Part shown: positions 34,246-42,900 of the stretch, in pieces
Layout of the letters: each line of letters starts with the position of its first letter
Position numbering within the stretch: the first letter of the stretch is position 1
From: Neoarius graeffei
Taxonomy: Eukaryota > Chordata > Actinopteri > Siluriformes > Ariidae
Assembly: GCF_027579695.1 (NCBI RefSeq)
Contig: NC_083571.1
Location: 73,542,279 to 73,606,278, forward strand
DNA: 64,000 bases
Direction of reading: 5' to 3'
The notes under the pieces: generated by a model
What the model was told of the DNA's origin: nothing
Databases searched by the model: none
The model's input: the letters and a program-made list of their open reading frames with translations, nothing else
Position numbers and translations under genes: made by a program

Positions 34246-36912
34246 ATGCTGACCTGTAGCATATGTGGTTTTAAGTCTGTGTCATCCACGGAATATGTCA
34301 GTCACTGCAGAACACACAGACACCTGAACAACGTGCGTATGTCATGTGCGCTTAGAGATTGTGGTAGTAGATTTTCTTCTTTCAACAGCCTCGCCGTTCA
34401 CATGTCACGAACCCATCCTGAGAGAAGTGTTAGGCAAACTTGGAACCGCAGTGTGTCTGTGCCTTTAAAGTGTTCATTCAATTATTGCACGAGAGAATAT
34501 GTAGAGCTTAAACAGCTGGTGTCTCACTTAAATGACCACATCCAAGAAGGTCTCCATGTTGTGTGCCCGTTTGATGGCTGTGGTCGTACTTTTAATGTGA
34601 AGACCTCTCTCTCATCCCATATTTCCAGGATTCATCGTGGGTGGAACACGACCCAAATATCTTCCATTTATTTATCAGATGTACAGGCTCGTCTTACAGA
34701 CAGCACACCAGAGGTCAGTACATATGTGAGTACAGATCCCGACACTGATGTACACAGTCAGGTATGTCAGGGTAATACAGACAATGACAAAAATGCACAA
34801 GATAGGTTCATTGAAAATCTGGCCCTGTTTTGTTTAGGTTTACAGACTAAATACTTAGTTCCAGCCTCTACTATTTCAGAAATTGTCAATGAAATGAAAA
34901 CACTGCAGGATGTGCAGCAGGAATTCACAATGGGAGTTTTGGGCTTAAAATTGGAACAGTATGGTGTCCAACGTGAAACCTTACTAAGTCTGGGACAGAG
35001 CGTATACGAACAGAGCCCTTTGCATGCAGCCTTATGTGCCAGTGGGCCTTTAACAACACACCACCGCAGGCTGCAATACTTTAAGTCTCACTTTAATTAT
35101 GTTCACCCTGTGGAAGTGACACTGGGGTACAATGACAGTGGGAAGAGGCGACACTACCATTATGTTCCTTTACTTGACAGTCTCAGGGCAATGTTGAAAA
35201 AGCTGATGCACAGTGGTGACCTTGCTGAACATGGTAGGCCTATACATGTATTTCGTGATTTTACTGATGGGCATGTTGTTAGGTCAAATGAGATGTTTGC
35301 CACAGACCCAGACAGTTTAAAGGTGATGCTTTTTCAGGATGCTTTTGAAGTAGCTAACCCTCTTGGATCTGCCAAGCAAAAGCACAAAATTTTAGCTGTG
35401 TATTTCACTCTTGGTAATTTACATCCACATCTGAGATCAACAGTTGATCAGATTCAATTAGTACTGCTTTGTTCAGAGAAAGACTATAAATATTTTGGCG
35501 TGGACAAGGTTTTCAGGGAGCTTGTGTCAGATTTGGGTGAATTGGAGGAAAAGGGCATCTCCTTTGAGGATAAGACATTGAAAGGCACTGTTGCATGCAT
35601 TATGGGAGATAATCTGGGTTCCCACATGATTGGAGGGTTCACAGAAAATTTTAGTTGTGCTGAGTATTTCTGTAGGTACTGTCTTGTCACAAGACCCGCG
35701 TTTTTGGCCAATCCTCTCACAGTTTTCACTCCAAGAGATCCTACTGAGTATAATGACTCTGTGCAGTTTCTGGAGAGTCACCCAGATGTGACCACACATC
35801 AGGGCATTAAAGGCAACAGTGTGTTTAACAAACTGTCACATTTTCATGTCTGTCAGCCTGGACTGCTGCCCTGTTTAGCGCATGATTTGTTCGAGGGTGT
35901 TGTGGACTATGATCTGGCAATGTATTTGCAGTACTTAATTAAGAACGAGAAGTGGTTTAGTTACAAGTTATTAAATGAAAGACTCACTTCATTTCCAGGT
36001 GAAAGCAGTAACAAGCCAAATGCTATTCCAAACAAAGGAACAAAACTTGGTGGCCATGCAGCCCAGAACAAGTGGTTATTGCAGTTCCTGCCCATTTTGG
36101 TGTATGATAAAATTGCAGATGCTGATAATGCTGTCTGGCAGGCGTGTCTTCTTCTCAGGGAGTTAGTTGAAGTTGTCTGTGCACCTACCCTTTCAGAGTC
36201 CCAGATTGCATACATGAAGGTACTGACTGAAGAGTATGTGGAAATGAGGCAGGAGTTGTTCCCACATTCCCCTCTGAGACCAAAACACCACTATCTTTTG
36301 CACTATGCAGATTTGAGTTTACATTTTGGTCCTCTCATACACACATGGACGATGCGCTTTGAAAGCAAACATAGCTATTTTAAAAGATGCACTAGGTCAA
36401 GTCAAAACTTCAAGAATGTCACAAAGTCACTTGCGAATAGGCATCAGCTGTTTCAAGCTTATCAGAGTCAGGGAAATTTATTCAGCTCCCAGGTTCAGGT
36501 GTCAGACTCCACACGGTTCTATCCACAGCTGTATGATGCTAGCATAAGGGCAGCTGTTGCAGATTTTGGACTAGACTCCTCCAACTCCATTGTCACAGAC
36601 AAAGTACAAGTTAAAGGGACCAAGTATGCAAATGGTATGCTTGTGATACAGGAATATACCAAAGGACAACTGCAGTTGGGTGAAATAGCCAGCATTCTGA
36701 TCAAATGTGAAAAAACTGTCCTGCTTTTGCTACAGGGGAAAACTGCCAGCTGGGTACCTGAGATTGGTGTCTATGAAATGGAAAAAAATGGTTCAGAAAC
36801 TCTTTCTTGTAAAACCCTTGACAGTCTCAGTGATTATTCTCCACTGTCCTTTTACCACAGAGGTGCAAGGTTGCTCTCGCCACTCAGGCATCTTCCACAA
36901 TGGAGGTTGTGA
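34246..36912 (+). CDS. CACTA/EnSpm transposase (tnp2-like), 888 residues
   Basis: The start is the ATG in GCCACCATG (34246), an ideal Kozak context; the frame is open a little upstream but has no ATG there. Residues about 4-145 hold four C2H2 zinc fingers (first CSICGFKS...HCRTH), probably binding the element's ends. The middle and C-terminal part is a DDE transposase of the animal EnSpm/tnp2 family. Likely catalytic residues are D365 (LFQDAF), D455 (GDNLGSH) and E550 (DLFEGV, preceded by LPCLAH). The HDLFEGV block and downstream helices are typical. The frame has no stops or frameshifts, so the transposase may be functional. Its last 13 bases overlap the ATG of the accessory gene. No introns are evident. 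Confidence 0.9.
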   Translation: MLTCSICGFKSVSSTEYVSHCRTHRHLNNVRMSCALRDCGSRFSSFNSLAVHMSRTHPERSVRQTWNRSVSVPLKCSFNYCTREYVELKQLVSHLNDHIQEGLHVVCPFDGCGRTFNVKTSLSSHISRIHRGWNTTQISSIYLSDVQARLTDSTPEVSTYVSTDPDTDVHSQVCQGNTDNDKNAQDRFIENLALFCLGLQTKYLVPASTISEIVNEMKTLQDVQQEFTMGVLGLKLEQYGVQRETLLSLGQSVYEQSPLHAALCASGPLTTHHRRLQYFKSHFNYVHPVEVTLGYNDSGKRRHYHYVPLLDSLRAMLKKLMHSGDLAEHGRPIHVFRDFTDGHVVRSNEMFATDPDSLKVMLFQDAFEVANPLGSAKQKHKILAVYFTLGNLHPHLRSTVDQIQLVLLCSEKDYKYFGVDKVFRELVSDLGELEEKGISFEDKTLKGTVACIMGDNLGSHMIGGFTENFSCAEYFCRYCLVTRPAFLANPLTVFTPRDPTEYNDSVQFLESHPDVTTHQGIKGNSVFNKLSHFHVCQPGLLPCLAHDLFEGVVDYDLAMYLQYLIKNEKWFSYKLLNERLTSFPGESSNKPNAIPNKGTKLGGHAAQNKWLLQFLPILVYDKIADADNAVWQACLLLRELVEVVCAPTLSESQIAYMKVLTEEYVEMRQELFPHSPLRPKHHYLLHYADLSLHFGPLIHTWTMRFESKHSYFKRCTRSSQNFKNVTKSLANRHQLFQAYQSQGNLFSSQVQVSDSTRFYPQLYDASIRAAVADFGLDSSNSIVTDKVQVKGTKYANGMLVIQEYTKGQLQLGEIASILIKCEKTVLLLLQGKTASWVPEIGVYEMEKNGSETLSCKTLDSLSDYSPLSFYHRGARLLSPLRHLPQWRL
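36871..36888 (+). promoter_or_regulatory. Candidate splice acceptor for the SAM gene
   Basis: The stretch TTGCTCTCGCCACTCAG is a pyrimidine-rich acceptor 12 bases before the SAM ATG (36900), inside the transposase 3' end. It offers a way to express the accessory gene from an alternatively spliced transcript. Confidence 0.4.
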
Positions 36913-39900
36913 AGAATGTTATAACAAGGGCCATGCCTGTACTAACAACTGACGTCATAGAAGAGCTGATGGATCATCTAAAACATATTGGTGTTAACAG
37001 CATTGATGATATGCAATACCTAACCAGCGAAGACTTGGATGGCATTTTGCCTCCAATTCAAAGGAGGCGGTTAATTCAAGCCTTCACTGCAGGTAAGTGT
37101 TTACTTTTATTATACTGTAAACCAAATACACTATATTGCGAAGTGTTCTGCTTGGAAAAAAACTTTGTGTATGCCTCTGATCATCTGCCTTGTCAGATCT
37201 ATCTGTTGCGATGGCAACATGGGCTGGGACAGGTTGATTCACTGCTTTGCCCCGCATTGCTGCTTGCAGCTATATTTATTCAACTTTTAGTCCATGGGCC
37301 AGGACCCAAAAATTCACATATTGGTACCACCTGAGGTGGCAAAATCTATCATTGATTTTTTGTAATCCTCTATGTCTGAGGGACATTATTTGGTATGATA
37401 GCCCTCTCTAAGTGGTAGCCGTCTTATATTTTTACTAGCTTTTATAACGCTACCCAGTGCAGTTTGCAATACATGCCTATGTATGGGTATAGGTGTATGA
37501 AAGTATGTGGGATGATGGGATATGTTTTCATCTGTGTTATATAACATGTAGACATCATAGGCATGTAGAAAATATACAGTTATATATCAATCACACCCTT
37601 TTCCCGTAATATAACATAGGGATAGATTGAGGCAGAAGACTGTAACAGGATGGGTCAAATTCCAAGTCTTGCTATATCACATCTGGAGAGTATGTGCCTT
37701 CAGAAAATATATGGGCTTGATAGCTTAATGTACATAACTATTTTAGGCCTGAAACCCATAATTGACCAATGTATTTGAATGAAAATCAATGCATTTCAAT
37801 GTGATAAAATGTACATTACAAACCAAAGGTATAGAGGCATGTTAGAAGCTGGAAGATGTTTCAATGCACATAACATTTTATCTAGAGCATAGACCTTAGA
37901 AAATAAATGGGTTTTATAGCTTAATACACAATTCACAGCTATTTTAGGCCCGAAACTATTGAAAATTAATGCATTTCAATGTAATGCAAAGTGCATTGCA
38001 GAACTAAGGAAGAGAGGAATGTGGGAAGTTGGGAGATGTTTCAATGCACATTAGATAACAGAGTATAGACTTTTAGAAAATATATGGGTAAGATAGCTTA
38101 ATACACATTACACAGCTATTTTAGACCTGACATTTTCTTGAGTGCTACACACAGTAAATTATACAATAATATGGAGGAAGGCAAGGCCCCTCTCTCCCAA
38201 AAACTGAATTACAGCAACAACTCTTCTCAAAACGTCCCGCCAGTATTGCCTTTCTCCATCAATTTGTTTGACAAGATCAGAATCAATTCTTCCTGTGTCT
38301 TTGGAACGACTGTGTAATGCTAACATGCAAGCCCTATGCTCCTCACTCCTCTCATGCTCACCGATACGCTCAGAATGTTTCCAATCAGAAAACCCGTTGA
38401 CAAACGCATTGTGCTTACTTGAGAACAGTTTGCAAGCAAAACAATAGATGCAACCAGAGGAAGGAGAGTAAAGGAGCCACTGCCTTGTCACAGACTGACC
38501 ATTAGGTAGAGAGCGTTTGATTAAGGAATTTGTGAAACTCCTAGTGATGGCCAAAAGCTGCAATGTAAAGCTTAAGGGCAGAAAGTAGCTGTTGTTTACA
38601 TATCAAAGGTAATATGCAAAAAGTCGCTAAATTCACTAGATGAAGTTGCCAGAGATGGCCAAAAGTCAATACAATACAACAAGCCTTAAAGTGCAGAAGG
38701 TGTTTTTTATAAAATTTTTAATATAATATAAACACGAAATGCACTAGCCTTTTAAGGTAGGCTTTTAACCTTTGAAGGTGCTGTATGATATACGTATAAT
38801 ATAATATAATATAATATGTAAGGGTTAACGTTCGGCGAGAAGGTCCCTACCGTGGAATAGCGGCACGACAGAGAGAATCATGGGTCTTGATCTCTCTGAA
38901 GTGCCGCTATTCCACGAAAGGGACCGCCTCGCCTTGCGTTAACCCGCTTATTACATGGCTATACTTAAATTATTCACACATGGTGGCGACGTTTTTGATT
39001 TCATGTTAAGTTTAATGAATGATTGAGAGGTTGTTGCTTGCGCAACACAAAATAGTCCGTTGCCGTTCTGGAACACCGGTGTCTGTTGCCATTGGCAGCG
39101 GTCCGATATAGACCAACACGTCTGATCCTCAAATAACAGACGTGCGAACGTTGGGGAGCCCCATTCAAATGAACGGCGCATTCTACAGAGTGAAGACGAC
39201 CCATGTAATGTAATATAATATAATATAAATGTATACAAGCCTTTAACCCTCTTTCTCCCATAGCTGCCGTTAGCGCCCGACTTGTATTCTCCCATAGCTG
39301 CCGAAAGCGCCCGAAATCGCCCGACAAGAAAATACACCTGTAACTGCAAAAAATGTTGTTGCTGAACTTCAAATACAAATGACACTAGTTAATGAGACTG
39401 TAATACACGTATTTGTGTATTAAAATGTATATGTTTGTATGAAATTATTTTTAGATATGGTCATGTTTTTACGTGGTGTCCCCTTGGTTGCGGCTCAGAC
39501 TGATTCTGTGTTTGGGCGCATCTTCATAGCTGGCTAAATTAGTCAATCGTCCATGTTTGTTTACACTTTGTTTGCTTACATTACTGTCAATTCCTGTGGT
39601 CTCGTGCCAAATCTTCTTCTGTAGCAGCTATTGTTATTAAATTTACCTCAGAACAACTAGCCAGACCAAGAAAATGACTGCGCAGAAAAGACGCCATTTT
39701 TTTTTTAACTCTGGAGGAGGCAGTGGCGTTATGCCTCAACTCCGAGTCAGAGCCAGACTTGTCCGTCTCGGATTTCAGTGATGCAAGTTCTAAAGTGAAC
39801 TTGGATAATTACATAATTAAAGGGTTAAAAAGGCTGTTGAATATTAAACTAAACAAGTGACGTTGCACAGGTTGAATGCAAAGCAAGTTGTCAAGCTGAA

Positions 39901-42900
39901 AGCCAAGGTCAGGTTATGAGTGAAGAGAAGTGATGCAGGGGGCTATATATATATAGAGAGAGAGAGCCAAAGTCTCCGCCCCTTCTTTCAGTCCACTCAG
40001 TGTGGCCAATTTAGCACCCAGGGGCCCTCTGGTTGCCGTACCGCGTGGCCCAGGGGCCCTCTGGTTGCCATATCCCGTGGCCCAGGGGCCCTCTGGTTGC
40101 CGTACCGCATGGCCCAGGGGCCCTCTGGTTGCCATACTGCATGGCCCAGGGGCCCTGTGATTCCTGTATCCTGTGGCCGAGGGCCCTCTGACTGCTGTCA
40201 CTGTTCCCCCAGCCCAATTCAGTTTGAATTCAATTCAAATGTTTTCGAACGAACCTTCCAATGATAACAGTATTTTTTTGAAAAAATAAAGAACTTAAAG
40301 GTGCAGTGTGTAAGACTGTGGTCAAAGTAGGTATTGCAACAACAATGTTCATTGAAAATGAGATGCCTATTGCCACATTTGATCTTTTCATGAATATTTA
40401 CCAAGTAATAAACTAATATTTACCAGTATGACAAAATACAGTAAGTTTCCAGCTAAAAATGCCCATTTCTGGAAATTCAAAATGGCGGACAATGGAGAAG
40501 ATCCCATTTTTCTTGTATGAAAAGTGCAATTTTCCCAGTCATAATGACTACATAGAATTTGATGCACAACAGGGTATGTTCATTGTGCTTGGCGTTTCTG
40601 GTCAATGTACAGCAAATGGTATTCTTGGCAGATCAGTTCTTTCTTGCATGGGCCAATGGCATTTAAGTGCAATATCACAGTATTAGGCCTATATTATATT
40701 ATATTATATTATATTATATTATATTATATTATATTATATTATATTATATTATATTATATTATATTGTGGCTTATTATATTATGACCTATTATATTATAGC
40801 CCATTATATTACATTATAGCTGTTATGATGTAAATAGCTGTTATTATGTAAATTATGGCTAGTGAAAAGACTGAATGGCTAGTGAGTCAGGACAACCACT
40901 AGCCAAAATGGCCGGTAAGCAAAAAAGTTAACATCAAGCCCTGGTGTGAATCTAAGTGTAACCATATTTATTTGATTAAATTGTTGTTTTTTATCCATAG
41001 ACTTGCAAGCTGTACTTGGCTCAACGTCTCTGCAACCGAATGTCCATCTCCCTGAAAATCCACCTCTGACACCTGGTCCCATGGAGGAGTCTTCATCCCG
41101 GGAGACTGTTGTACTATGGCACAAAATGCCTCCAAACCTTATGCTTGCCTTACGTGAAAAGAAGAGACCAAAACCTAAAGAGAGACGAGAGATGATCCGT
41201 ATAGTTATTGACGATGTACTAGCTAAAGAACGTGGAAGACCTGGAAGAGGAAAGCTGCGTGAGATTGCCAAGAAGATAGTACAACAATATCCCTCCTCTT
41301 TCCAAGACAGAGAGATGAATGGAACCACGGTAATTGGAACTGGGTATGATTCAGTGTTCATACAGCTTGAGAACAGACTTGAGAACATTAGTAGGCCATG
41401 TACCTTCAACTCGAGGCCAGCAGCAGAAAGGGGAGATGAGATAAGAAAGAAGTCCAGCCACTCGGATCGATATGTATGTGTGGAGTGGCAGCCTGCTGTT
41501 GAGAACACTCCTGAACTAGAGTCTAAAAAAGATGACTTGAAGAACGATTTCAAGACCCGCCAGCTGGAGGAATCAGTTGTTCGCAAATTGATGACTGACA
41601 CATACTCCATCCAACGAACTGCAATCAACAATGGAAGCACTGTGAAAACTCTAATGGAGGAGTGGCCCTTCCTTTTTGAAGCTGCATGCATGTTTGACCA
41701 CACACACACACACTTCTTGGCTTGGAAGTCCAAACAAAGCTGGCAGAGGAGGTGTCCAGAAAGGGAAAGGGCATCAAAGACTTTCTACAGTCCAGGGGGA
41801 TAAAGATGGCACCCAGTAACGATCTAGTACAGCTGATCTCTGGGATCGCAAAATTCTTCAGAGAAAAGCCTGAACAACTCTTCCACCCAAGTGAGGTGGG
41901 TTTATAAATGTTTTATCACTGTGTTATTCATGATGAACTACAATGTATTTGTATGGGGCATACTGTTCTGGATGGAAAAATAGTTATTCAGCTATTCAGT
42001 ATTTCTTCTTTTATTTCCTAACAACAGGAATCTGCTGCTGCCGCACTACCACTGCAAAGCACACCTTGCATCCTTACCACGGGTTTGTAATCTGTTTGAT
42101 ATTCAAAAAAATATGTGTTATGGATTTGATTTCACTGTCTATCTTCCTCATTCCTCACATGCTTCTTCTCTCCTGTCTTTTTCTCCTGCTTCTCGCTCCC
42201 TTCTTTGTCTCTTCCTCTTTCCCCATTCGCTTTCTCCCTTCTTGTCTGTTCTGTTTTCAGAAACTCACTCTATGTTTTGTTTGTGAAATAACTTTTTAAT
42301 GGGTGGGCTTATTTCCATCAAGTCTTGTGTGCTAAAACTCTATGATCGGTGCATGAAGTAATAGAAGTTTGGAAGCCAGCACTTTCAAGGTGGCCGTGGA
42401 GTTCATAATTAAGTATCGTGTTCCACCCGTTTTCATTTGTTAATATATTCTCTTATGAATTTTACATGTTTAAGGTGATCATCATTACAAAATCGCCGTG
42501 GACCAAGAAGTCGTAAACAACCACATCAGCTCCATGATTGTAGCTCTGAGTTACACTTTTGCTGCATTTTATGTTTTTAACATAAAGTACCCAAAAGACA
42601 TGGCTCTCACGCTGGAGTTCATTCAAAGGTAAGCAATTCTTACTGTTATGTTTTGTTTTTTTGTTTTTTTTTGGGGGGGGGGCACAAGCAGTTTTGCTGT
42701 GAAGGCTACTGTTTAGTACGGCAGACGAGCGACTTCGAGCGACTTTTGAGTAAAACCATGCAAATTGGTACACATATCCATCTTGGTATGCTGATTAATA
42801 TTAGATATGGAGGCGTCGCGATGCTAAAGATGCTAAATTTTCAAGATGGCCACCAAATCCAATATGGCCAACCCATATTGATGAAACTATCAGGTATTTT

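Noticed and set aside
37640-38130. CRISPR-like array
   Set aside because: Repeats are about 190 bp, diverged and contiguous, in eukaryotic DNA; no spacers.
40879-41733. 284-residue minus-strand frame
   Set aside because: It is antisense to accessory exon 2, which has better domain and splice evidence on the plus strand.
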